Source of the DNA: Pseudomonadota bacterium
GTDB lineage: Bacteria; Pseudomonadota; Gammaproteobacteria; Berkiellales; Berkiellaceae
Reading direction: 5' to 3'
NCBI GenBank assembly: GCA_018242045.1
Contig: JAFECR010000022.1
Span: 24,979 to 88,978, forward strand
DNA length: 64,000 nt
Shown: positions 57,153 to 64,000 of the stretch, piece by piece
Numbering within the stretch: the stretch's first letter is position 1
How the letters are laid out: each line of letters starts with the position of its first letter
Program-made: the position numbers and the translations under genes
Notes under the pieces: model-generated
Told to the model about the DNA's origin: nothing
The model's database searches: none
Seen by the model: only the letters and a program-made list of their open reading frames with translations

Positions 57153-57831
57153 CTGGCACGAGAAGATACTCTGCCAGGAAAATTATTATACACCAACGAT
57201 GCAAAAGGTATTACAGGACATTGAAAGTTATATTGAGGATCCTGTTAAGGTGTTAAAAGATGATCCCACATCCACGGTAGTTGTGATTGAAGTGGACTCA
57301 CGCCTTTTAGTTGTAAAGCGCGCAAATACCAAAGGTTGGATACATGTGGTGAGAAGAATTTTTACACCCTCTCGTGCCATGCGAAATTGGCAATTTGCCC
57401 ATAAACTTTTAAAAATTGGTCTTCAAACGTTTACACCAGTTGCTATCAAAGAAGAGCGTTTTGGTCCTTTAAGAGGACGTTCCTATTTTATGTGCACTTA
57501 TATTCAAGGCATTGATGCGCTGAACTATTTTGCTCTTGGCGCTACTTTTAAAAAAGAGTGGAAAAATGTAGCAAATCGCATAGCATTGATGATAGATAAG
57601 TTAGCAGTGCATTGGTTGAGCCATCGTGATCTCAATTTAAGCAATATTATTCTAGTTGAAAATCAACCCTGGTTAATTGATTTAGATAGTATGCGACAGC
57701 ATGGATGGAGTTATTTTGCTAAGCGTGGAGCAAAACGAGAACGTAAGCGATTTATGGAAAATTGGAGTGAAGTCCCTCAAGTCCTGCCTGAAACCGTTGC
57801 CTTATTTCGAGAAATTTTCACTTGTGACTAA
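57130..57831 (+). CDS. Lipopolysaccharide core kinase (WaaP/InaA/Kdo-kinase family)
   Basis: 233 residues of the small kinase-like fold: VVIEVDSRLLVVKRAN (ATP Lys), WLSHRDLNLSNIIL (catalytic loop HxDxxxxN) and WLIDLDSM (metal-binding DxD, in place of DFG). These are the features of the LPS kinase group that phosphorylates heptose or Kdo. Which of the two is the substrate cannot be told. It starts inside the glycosyltransferase gene and precedes hldE. Confidence 0.82.
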   Translation: MRIIRKRNWHEKILCQENYYTPTMQKVLQDIESYIEDPVKVLKDDPTSTVVVIEVDSRLLVVKRANTKGWIHVVRRIFTPSRAMRNWQFAHKLLKIGLQTFTPVAIKEERFGPLRGRSYFMCTYIQGIDALNYFALGATFKKEWKNVANRIALMIDKLAVHWLSHRDLNLSNIILVENQPWLIDLDSMRQHGWSYFAKRGAKRERKRFMENWSEVPQVLPETVALFREIFTCD

Positions 57832-57893
57832 GATGGGTGACCCATATTTTCTGTGTTAGAATGAGGCCTTTAAAAAAAGAAGAGGAATATTTA

Positions 57894-59357
57894 ATGCCCT
57901 GTCCTGATTTTTCCAAGGCAAGAATTATTGTGGTTGGTGATGCCATGTTAGATAGATACTGGCATGGTGATACCTCTCGGATATCCCCTGAAGCACCTGT
58001 CCCCGTTGTACGCATTGAACAAGATGAATATCGAGTGGGTGGGGCTGCCAATGTGGCTGTAAACGTGCAGGCTTTAGGGGCAAAGGCCTTATTGGTAAGT
58101 GGGATTGGTGAAGATGAGGCAGGCAGTATTTTAGCAACTAAAGTGGAAGAATTTGGCGTTCGTTGCTCTTTTATTAAGTCTACCAACATGAGGACAACCT
58201 TAAAGCTTCGTGTGATTGGGCGTCATCAGCAATTGATTCGTTTAGATTTTGAAGATAAATATCGTTGGCAGGCTGCGCCGATAATTGATAAATGTTTGGA
58301 AGAAATTAAACTGGCTGATGTTGTTATCTTGTCTGACTATGCTAAAGGTATGCTTGCTGGTGTACAAGAAATTATCAAATTTGCTACCCAACACAATGTG
58401 AAAGTTATTGTCGATCCTAAAGATCCTAATTTAACCGTTTACCAAGGTGCGACAATACTTACACCAAATTTAAGCGAATTTGAAGCTGCAGTGGGGCCAT
58501 GCAAAAATGTAAAAGAAATTGAACAAAAAGGCCTTAGCTTGATGGAACGCCTGCAGCTAGAAGCCCTTTTAATTACTCGTGGTAGCCAAGGTATGACTTT
58601 GATTACCCCCAATCATGCGCCTGAGCATATTCCTGCTCAAGCACGAGAAGTGTTTGATATCACTGGTGCTGGTGACACAGTTATTGCTGTATTGGGTGCC
58701 TGTATCGCAACAGGGACATCTATATTGGAAGCAGCCACCTTGGCAAATATTGCCGGCGGCTTATCTGTAGGGCGCTTTGGTACGGCGACAATTACTGCTG
58801 ATGAACTAAAATCAGCACTTGAGCCACATCGGTATTCTACATCTGGCTTAAAAGGTGTGTTACCGGTAGAAGTGTTGCTGCCCGAGTTAAAAAGACGTAA
58901 AGCGCTTGGTGATAAAATTGTCATGACAAACGGTTGCTTTGATATATTGCATTTAGGGCATATTACTTATCTTGAACAAGCACGCGCCCTAGGGGATTGT
59001 CTCATCGTTGCTGTTAATGATGACGATTCAGTGAAACGTTTAAAAGGACAAACTCGGCCAATTAATTCATTACAGCAAAGAGCAAAGGTATTAGCTGCTT
59101 TGGGTTGTGTTGATTATGTCGTTGTGTTTAATGAGGATACGCCACAAAGATTAATTGCTGAAATTTTGCCAGATATTCTGGTAAAGGGGGGAGATTATGC
59201 GCCTGAGCAAATTGCAGGTGGTATTGAAGTGATTCAAAATGGCGGAAAAATCGAAATTTTACCTTTCGTGAAAGGATGTTCTACAACATCCATGATTGAT
59301 CGAATGATTTTGTCTGCAAGAAAACAAGAATTATCTAAAGAAGAAATTGTTGCATAG
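57894..59357 (+). CDS. hldE: Bifunctional heptose-7-phosphate kinase / heptose-1-phosphate adenylyltransferase HldE
   Basis: 487 residues from ATG 57894 (GAGG eight bases upstream). The N-terminal ribokinase-type domain (~1-325) has [20 protein letters not shown] and [14 protein letters not shown] with catalytic Asp. The C-terminal nucleotidyltransferase (~345-480) has [19 protein letters not shown] (HxGH). It performs two steps of ADP-heptose synthesis. hldD follows immediately. Confidence 0.95.
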   Translation: MPCPDFSKARIIVVGDAMLDRYWHGDTSRISPEAPVPVVRIEQDEYRVGGAANVAVNVQALGAKALLVSGIGEDEAGSILATKVEEFGVRCSFIKSTNMRTTLKLRVIGRHQQLIRLDFEDKYRWQAAPIIDKCLEEIKLADVVILSDYAKGMLAGVQEIIKFATQHNVKVIVDPKDPNLTVYQGATILTPNLSEFEAAVGPCKNVKEIEQKGLSLMERLQLEALLITRGSQGMTLITPNHAPEHIPAQAREVFDITGAGDTVIAVLGACIATGTSILEAATLANIAGGLSVGRFGTATITADELKSALEPHRYSTSGLKGVLPVEVLLPELKRRKALGDKIVMTNGCFDILHLGHITYLEQARALGDCLIVAVNDDDSVKRLKGQTRPINSLQQRAKVLAALGCVDYVVVFNEDTPQRLIAEILPDILVKGGDYAPEQIAGGIEVIQNGGKIEILPFVKGCSTTSMIDRMILSARKQELSKEEIVA

Positions 59358-59365
59358 AGGTGAAT

Positions 59366-60313
59366 ATGATTATTGTAACAGGTGGTGCTGGCTTTATTGG
59401 TTCAAATATTGTTAAAGGTTTAAATAAACGAGGCATAAAAGATATTCTTGTCGTTGACGATTTGTCAGATGGCACGAAATTTAGCAATCTTGCCCCCCTT
59501 GAAATAGCTGATTATCTTGATAAAACTGAATTTTTAGCACGAATTCAAAAACGTCATGATTTTGGAAATGATATTCAAGCTATTTTCCATGAAGGTGCTT
59601 GCTCAGTGACTACTGAATGGGATGGTCGCTTCATGATGGAAAACAATTACGAATATTCAAAAGCGTTGCTTCATTATTGTTTAGAACGCGGCGTGAACTT
59701 TCTTTATGCATCAAGTGCTGCTGTTTACGGAGATGGCAAAATTTTTAAAGAAGAACGTTCTTATGAATGCCCTCTTAACGTTTATGGATATTCCAAATTT
59801 TTGTTTGATCAATATGTCAGACGCATCTTTCAAGCAAAAAGCCAAATTGTTGGTTTTCGCTATTTTAATGTTTATGGTCCAAATGAACAACATAAAGGAT
59901 CTATGGCAAGTGTTGCATATCATTTAAATCAACAATTACCTAAAACGGGAGTGGTGAAACTATTTGAAGGTTGTGATGGTTTTGGGAATGGCGAACAACG
60001 TCGAGATTTTGTTTATGTTGAAGACGTGGTGGCAGTCAACTTATGGTTTTTAGATAATCCTCATCAATCTGGGATCTACAATGTTGGTACGGGTGCAAGC
60101 CAAAGTTTTAATGATGTTGCAAAAAGCGTCGTTGCTTGGCATCAAAAAGGTAACATTGAATATATTCCCTTTCCAGATCATTTAAAAGGCCGGTATCAGA
60201 GCTTTACTCAAGCAGATATTAGTGCTTTGCGAAGGGTAGGTTATGACAAACCTTTTAAGACGGTTGAAGAAGGTGTTAAAGCTTATTTAGATATTATTCA
60301 TCAGCAAAAGTAA
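59366..60313 (+). CDS. hldD: ADP-L-glycero-D-manno-heptose 6-epimerase
   Basis: 315 residues; AGAGG five bases before ATG 59366 favours it over the GTG at 59360. Rossmann [33 protein letters not shown] and the [13 protein letters not shown]yr/Lys catalytic pair are typical. It makes ADP-L,D-heptose, the donor used by WaaC and WaaF upstream. It is the last core gene of the operon. Confidence 0.95.
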   Translation: MIIVTGGAGFIGSNIVKGLNKRGIKDILVVDDLSDGTKFSNLAPLEIADYLDKTEFLARIQKRHDFGNDIQAIFHEGACSVTTEWDGRFMMENNYEYSKALLHYCLERGVNFLYASSAAVYGDGKIFKEERSYECPLNVYGYSKFLFDQYVRRIFQAKSQIVGFRYFNVYGPNEQHKGSMASVAYHLNQQLPKTGVVKLFEGCDGFGNGEQRRDFVYVEDVVAVNLWFLDNPHQSGIYNVGTGASQSFNDVAKSVVAWHQKGNIEYIPFPDHLKGRYQSFTQADISALRRVGYDKPFKTVEEGVKAYLDIIHQQK

Positions 60314-60319
60314 ATAAAT

Positions 60320-60508
60320 ATGCAATATAAGGGATTTGTTGCAAGTTATCATTATGTAAGCGAAACGGGCCTTTTTGTCGCTGAAATTTTTAACGCGTCA
60401 GATACCATTTCTTTTAGCGCGTCTTCGCTTACAAAATTAAAAGAAGCTATGATAGAAGCAGTAGAGGATTATTTAACGACTCTCACGCCTCCTCAGGGCG
60501 CTGATTAA
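60320..60508 (+). CDS. HicB-like small protein without a HicA partner
   Basis: 62 residues, seven bases after hldD. YKGFVASYHYVSETGLFVAEI, then DTISFSASSLTKLKEAMIEAVEDYL, is the HicB-type RNase-H-like half fold. The C-terminal DNA-binding part and an adjacent hicA toxin gene are both missing, so a toxin-antitoxin role is doubtful. It overlaps the convergent gene at its 3' end by 26 bases. Confidence 0.6.
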   Translation: MQYKGFVASYHYVSETGLFVAEIFNASDTISFSASSLTKLKEAMIEAVEDYLTTLTPPQGAD

Positions 60509-60968
60509 TAAATACAAAAGGTGCGTTATAACGCTTTTTAGAAGCTTCTATGTGAACGACGGCATGCCATACCATATGATCGTGAATGCAGGTGGGGAGA
60601 ATGGTTTGCGTGCTATATGAGCCATCTTTTTGGCGCAATAAAGTATAGCGGAACTCACCCATATTCATTTCTGCCCCTTTGAAAAAGATGAAGATCTTTT
60701 TGACAGAAATTTTGTCTGTTTTTACTTCTAATAACAAAGAGGTTAAAACAGGCATATGCGTTGGCTTGATGGTTAATGCGATTTTCTCGCCGGTTGGTAG
60801 ACTTGCAGTGCAGGTGCTTTGGCGTAGATCGCAATCAGGAACAGGTAGCGTAACAATGTTTAAAGTTTTCCAACTGGCATAAAAATAGTAAGCAGCTATG
60901 CCTGCACCGACTAAAGCAAAAATGCAACCGATTAACAACCACTTCCTACGCTGAAGCAAACTAGACAT
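60483..60968 (-). CDS. Membrane-anchored hypothetical protein, conserved-looking
   Basis: 161 residues. An N-terminal membrane anchor (WLLIGCIFALVGAGIAAYYFY) is followed by a periplasmic domain starting PDCDLRQSTCTASLPTGEKI. The MNMGEFRYTLL and LPTCIHDHMVWHAVV blocks resemble FixH-like proteins with a metal-binding flavour (Cys, Met and His residues), which I recall as a family of uncharacterised proteobacterial proteins. The function is unknown. Confidence 0.6.
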   Translation of the reverse strand: MSSLLQRRKWLLIGCIFALVGAGIAAYYFYASWKTLNIVTLPVPDCDLRQSTCTASLPTGEKIALTIKPTHMPVLTSLLLEVKTDKISVKKIFIFFKGAEMNMGEFRYTLLRQKDGSYSTQTILPTCIHDHMVWHAVVHIEASKKRYNAPFVFINQRPEEA

Positions 60969-61024
60969 GTTCGCTATCTCATTATTTTTGCGGGTAGTCT
61001 ACCAACTGCTGGCGCGTTCGTAAA

Positions 61025-61044
61025 CCACCCCTTTTTTGGGGTGG
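61025..61044. other. Hairpin between two minus-strand genes
   Basis: CCACCCC (61025-61031) and GGGGTGG (61038-61044) form a seven-base stem with a TTTTTT loop. It lies 18 bases past the stop of the giant repeat gene and probably marks its transcript end; no T-run follows on the minus strand. Confidence 0.5.
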
Positions 61045-61062
61045 AAGAACGGGTCTTGTTAA

Positions 61063-64000
61063 TTACTCGGTGTGTTGTGGGTGAAACTCAGGCATAGCAG
61101 ATGGCAAAATTGGTAAAACGTGATTTGCATCTACTGTCGTCGTTGTTGTTGTAGTTGTCTGCTGAGTTGATGTGGTTGCCAGTTCACAAGCTTCAGATAA
61201 CTTATTCCAAGCATTCACAGTTTTATCAAGTAAATTCACTTCATCCTTGAGTTCGGTAAAGCGTTCAAGCTCTAAAGCAAGAAGAGTTACTTTTTCTTTG
61301 GCTTCAGCATACCCTGCTGGCAAGGGCCATTTAACCCATTGTCCTTGGTGCTTGGTTTGCAAAGCTGCAAATTCACCTTGTGACTTTAGCAGATTTTCAT
61401 TTATTTCATTAATTTTGTTGTGTAATTCTTTTTTAATTGTAGCTGCGTTAGGAAGATTTTCATATGTTTCATGTAAAGCGTAACTAGCATCTACCATTTT
61501 TTTCAAGAAAACTTCTTGTGCCTGCTTTTTTCCTATTTGAATATTTATTTTGCTAGCACCAAGATTTGTTTCATCAAAATTAATTTTGGCAGGATCAATA
61601 CTTTCCCAAGTATTTGCAAAATAATTTCCTAATTTAGACATATGTTTTGGTTTTGCATTAGATACTTCTTCATAAGCTATATCATATGCAGTAAGGGCAT
61701 CAACGGCCTTGTTTTCAGTAAGAATAGAGAAATCTTCAAGCAGAATATCCTTTGTATTAAGTTGTGTCCCTTGTGTGAACTTGTTGTTGCTTAAAGATAG
61801 CGTATTTGTATCTTCTTGAGTGTTATCAAAGCTACCACTGTTAGCATTGATAAGATCTATATTAAGGATATCATCAACATTCGTAAAATCTGGGTTTCGC
61901 TCAAGCGCAGATTTAATTACATGATCTGCATAACCATCATGGATTTGATTGATGAGTTCCATATCATTTTTGGTCAATGTGTATTCATCATTTTCTTTTG
62001 CCATGAGAACTTGATCATCATTCGATTCTGCTGAATTAGCTTTGATGTTGTCATTATCTTTGCTTAGCGACTGAATACGCATGTCACTGGTATCTTCAGC
62101 TTGAGCCGTAGAGTCTTCAATCGTGGCTGCTTTGGATATTTTTGCTTGATGAACAAGCTGGCTACCAGATAAACGATAAGCATTCCACATAGAGGGACTT
62201 AAGGGGCCATGGTATGCGTTTGCTGGCATAGATGCTATACAATCAGAATGTGTTTCTTGTGGCATTGGCACTGTTTTTTCAGTTGTAGTTGTTGTTTCAG
62301 TTGTCGTTGTTGTCGTTATTTTTTCTGCATCTGTAAATGTATCAACAGAACTATCATTTGAATCATCGAAAAGACTCATAGCATCTTTATTCTTCGCAAA
62401 TTCAGAATAATCAAGCGTATTAACATAAGCAGATATTTTATTTAGATCAACTAAGTTAAATTTCTTTTCGGCTGTTTTATGGTCAATATCTTTTTCAGTA
62501 GCAGCTTTTTCAGTAGCAGCTTTTTCAGTAGCAGCTTTTTCAGTAGCAGCTTTTTCAGTAGCAAGCTTATCGGCAGCAGCTTTTACAGCGGCAAGCTTCT
62601 CAGCAGCGGCGGCTTTCTCGGCAGTGGCTTTGTCAGCGGCAGCTTTCTCAGCTTTAGCTTTTTCAATGCCAGCCTTTTTAGCGGCTATTTTACTTTTTAG
62701 AGCTTCTAATTCAGCTACTTTTCCTTCAAATAATTTCTGTGTAAGCTCGAGTCTTTCTTTAGAAAGTGCGGCAAACTTTGTTTTGGCCTCAAGGCTGTTT
62801 TTTGCACTTTGCTCATCATTAATTGCAGTAGTAAGATTTTTCTGCGCGATATTTGCATCATTAGCTTTCTTGGTGGCAGCTGCTTCTGCTTCTTTAGCAT
62901 TATTTTTTGCTGCAAGTAATTTAGCCACAACATCTTTTGCCGCAGCAATTTTCTCGTCAAGGGCCTTTTGAGCTGCTATTTCGGTCGCAAGTTTATTGGC
63001 AGCGATTTGTGTTGCATTTAATTTAGCTATAACACCTTGTGCCGCAGTAATTTTTTTGCCGATAGCTGCCCTTTCAGCAGAAAGCATATCGGCAGCAGCT
63101 TTTTCAGCAGCAAGCTTATCGGCAGCGGCTTTTTCAGCAGCGAGCTTATCGGCAGCGGCTTTTTCAGCAGCGAGCTTATCGGCAGCGGCTTTATCAGCGG
63201 CAAGCTTATCGGCAGCGGCTTTTTCAGCAGCGAGCTTATCGGCAGCGGCTTTATCGGCATCAGTGATATTTGTGGCGGTATCGCTTTCATCATGAGATTT
63301 AGCGTCATCAAGAGTAGTGTCGATGAGAGTTTGGACTGTATCTATTTGACTTTGAGTCAGCGTTGTTGTAGAGGCCTCATTTTCATTTTGAGTATTTGCG
63401 TTATCAACAGCAACATCAATATTATTGAGTTTATCGATGTTGGCTTTATCATTGTCAGTTAAGACAGCGTTATCCGTACTAGCAGCTGTTATATCAGTAG
63501 CGGTATTAGCATTTTCAATAGAGAGAACCTCATCAATTGCAACAGCGGGTTGTTCAGCCATTGTTGTTGTGGTGGTGGCATCGTATTTACCAATAGACGC
63601 AGTGCTATCAAGATTAATATTGATGAGCTCTTCGACCATATTGATATCATTTTGAGTCAGTGTTGTAGAGGTCTCATTTTCATTTTGAGTATTTGCATTA
63701 TCAACAGGAACTTCAATATTATTGAGTTTATCGATACTGGCTTTGTCATTGTCAGTTAAGACAGCGTTATCCGTACCATCAACAGGCTTATCAAGATTAT
63801 GGGTGGTATCTGCTGTTTTCGTTGCAGTATACCAGTCTGTGGCTGTTCTTATTGCATTTGAAGTGCCAGCAACCCAATTGCTTGGTTTGAAAAGGTCCAG
63901 CATGGAGAAATGGCTAGCAGTATCTGCTGTTTTGGTTGTGTCTGCAGCGGCAACAGTTTTCTCTGCTTGCAAAGACGTTATCTCTGGTGAGTTGTTGTCA
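61063..64000 (-). CDS. Giant low-complexity coiled-coil protein (5' end outside window)
   Basis: At least 979 residues; the frame is open to the window edge (...DNNSPEITSLQAEK...), so the start lies outside. In order: Asp/Thr-rich segments containing two ~75-residue near-copies that start TDNAVLTDNDKA; an Ala/Lys/Glu array of AAADKLAAEK units (~220-300); a long Ala/Lys coiled coil; a second AATEK array; Ser/Thr-rich spacers; and a C-terminal helical region with ITELKD-type coils. No domain, signal peptide or membrane segment is visible. Function unknown; surface or secreted filament-like proteins look similar. Confidence 0.8.
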   Translation of the reverse strand, partial: DNNSPEITSLQAEKTVAAADTTKTADTASHFSMLDLFKPSNWVAGTSNAIRTATDWYTATKTADTTHNLDKPVDGTDNAVLTDNDKASIDKLNNIEVPVDNANTQNENETSTTLTQNDINMVEELININLDSTASIGKYDATTTTTMAEQPAVAIDEVLSIENANTATDITAASTDNAVLTDNDKANIDKLNNIDVAVDNANTQNENEASTTTLTQSQIDTVQTLIDTTLDDAKSHDESDTATNITDADKAAADKLAAEKAAADKLAADKAAADKLAAEKAAADKLAAEKAAADKLAAEKAAADMLSAERAAIGKKITAAQGVIAKLNATQIAANKLATEIAAQKALDEKIAAAKDVVAKLLAAKNNAKEAEAAATKKANDANIAQKNLTTAINDEQSAKNSLEAKTKFAALSKERLELTQKLFEGKVAELEALKSKIAAKKAGIEKAKAEKAAADKATAEKAAAAEKLAAVKAAADKLATEKAATEKAATEKAATEKAATEKDIDHKTAEKKFNLVDLNKISAYVNTLDYSEFAKNKDAMSLFDDSNDSSVDTFTDAEKITTTTTTETTTTTEKTVPMPQETHSDCIASMPANAYHGPLSPSMWNAYRLSGSQLVHQAKISKAATIEDSTAQAEDTSDMRIQSLSKDNDNIKANSAESNDDQVLMAKENDEYTLTKNDMELINQIHDGYADHVIKSALERNPDFTNVDDILNIDLINANSGSFDNTQEDTNTLSLSNNKFTQGTQLNTKDILLEDFSILTENKAVDALTAYDIAYEEVSNAKPKHMSKLGNYFANTWESIDPAKINFDETNLGASKINIQIGKKQAQEVFLKKMVDASYALHETYENLPNAATIKKELHNKINEINENLLKSQGEFAALQTKHQGQWVKWPLPAGYAEAKEKVTLLALELERFTELKDEVNLLDKTVNAWNKLSEACELATTSTQQTTTTTTTTVDANHVLPILPSAMPEFHPQHTE
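62504..62565. repeat. 15-bp in-frame repeats (AATEK array)
   Basis: GTAGCAGCTTTTTCA is repeated four times in succession, encoding AATEK units on the minus strand inside the giant protein gene. The copies are identical. Confidence 0.85.
63076..63255. repeat. 30-bp in-frame repeats (AAADKLAAEK array)
   Basis: About six 30-base units of GCTTATCGGCAGCGGCTTTT plus TCAGCAGCGA or TCAGCGGCAA, encoding ten-residue AAADKLAAEK/AAADKLAADK units on the minus strand. Near-identity of units implies ongoing expansion and contraction. Confidence 0.9.

Noticed and set aside
60320..60508. HicAB toxin-antitoxin system
   Set aside because: No hicA-like frame lies on either side and the HicB DNA-binding part is missing.
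62479..63295. Plus-strand Ser/Phe/Ala-rich frames opposite the giant protein
   Set aside because: They mirror the Ala/Lys/Glu repeats of the minus strand and lack start signals.

Overview
The window comes from an AT-rich gammaproteobacterium. The pilMNOPQ-aroK-aroB-damX gene order, the rpe gene a little further on, and the waaF/waaC/hldE/hldD lipopolysaccharide core genes all support this. Three predicted proteins look like products of a host-associated bacterium: an F-box/ankyrin-like/coiled-coil membrane protein, a TraB/GumN domain fused to ankyrin-like helices, and a Ser/Pro/Tyr 12-residue repeat protein. With the low GC this suggests the Legionellales (Legionella, Coxiella or Berkiella relatives). 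That placement is inference; the window has no rRNA.

Layout. 1-5.2 kb: a truncated ABC exporter, small and secreted hypotheticals, a two-gene HATPase/STAS-like module next to a long inverted-repeat element, and a polysaccharide deacetylase. 5.3-6.2 kb: htpX. 6.4-14.2 kb: a complete chemosensory operon, cheY-cheA-cheW-cheB-mcp-cheR-cheD plus a CheZ-like gene, with no flagellar gene in the window. 14.2-24.4 kb: a LexA/UmuD-type peptidase, cbpA-cbpM, leucine dehydrogenase, a GGDEF-EAL protein, a PnuC-type transporter behind a TPP riboswitch, small hypotheticals, rpmE, malic enzyme and malate dehydrogenase. 24.4-26.0 kb: a second copy of the inverted-repeat element and the GumN-ankyrin gene. 26.0-37.1 kb: PBP1A and, divergently, pilMNOPQ-aroK-aroB-damX. 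37.2-42.7 kb: a TetR regulator, a PagL-like outer membrane protein, rpe, a fused 2-oxoacid dehydrogenase E1 and a glutaryl-CoA-type acyl-CoA dehydrogenase. 42.7-47.3 kb: the F-box protein, a quinone oxidoreductase and the 12-residue-repeat protein. 47.5-52.9 kb: a DegS-type protease, PilU, QmcA/NfeD, ilvE and a small zinc protein. 53.0-60.3 kb: an LPS core operon. 60.3-64.0 kb: a lone HicB-like protein, a membrane-anchored hypothetical, and a giant low-complexity coiled-coil protein that runs off the window.

How the genes fit together. The che operon is self-contained: receptor, kinase, coupling protein, both adaptation enzymes, deamidase, response regulator and a probable phosphatase. Type IV pilus assembly (pilMNOPQ) and retraction (pilU) genes are the only motility machinery visible, so pilus control is a possible output. 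Leucine dehydrogenase, IlvE, the fused E1 and the acyl-CoA dehydrogenase point to branched-chain amino-acid and acyl-CoA catabolism. The LPS block makes ADP-heptose (HldE, HldD), adds heptose (WaaC, WaaF) and probably phosphorylates and caps the core. The least described parts are the effector-like proteins, the dispersed inverted-repeat family, and the similar acidic C-terminal tails of CheD and the CheZ-like protein.
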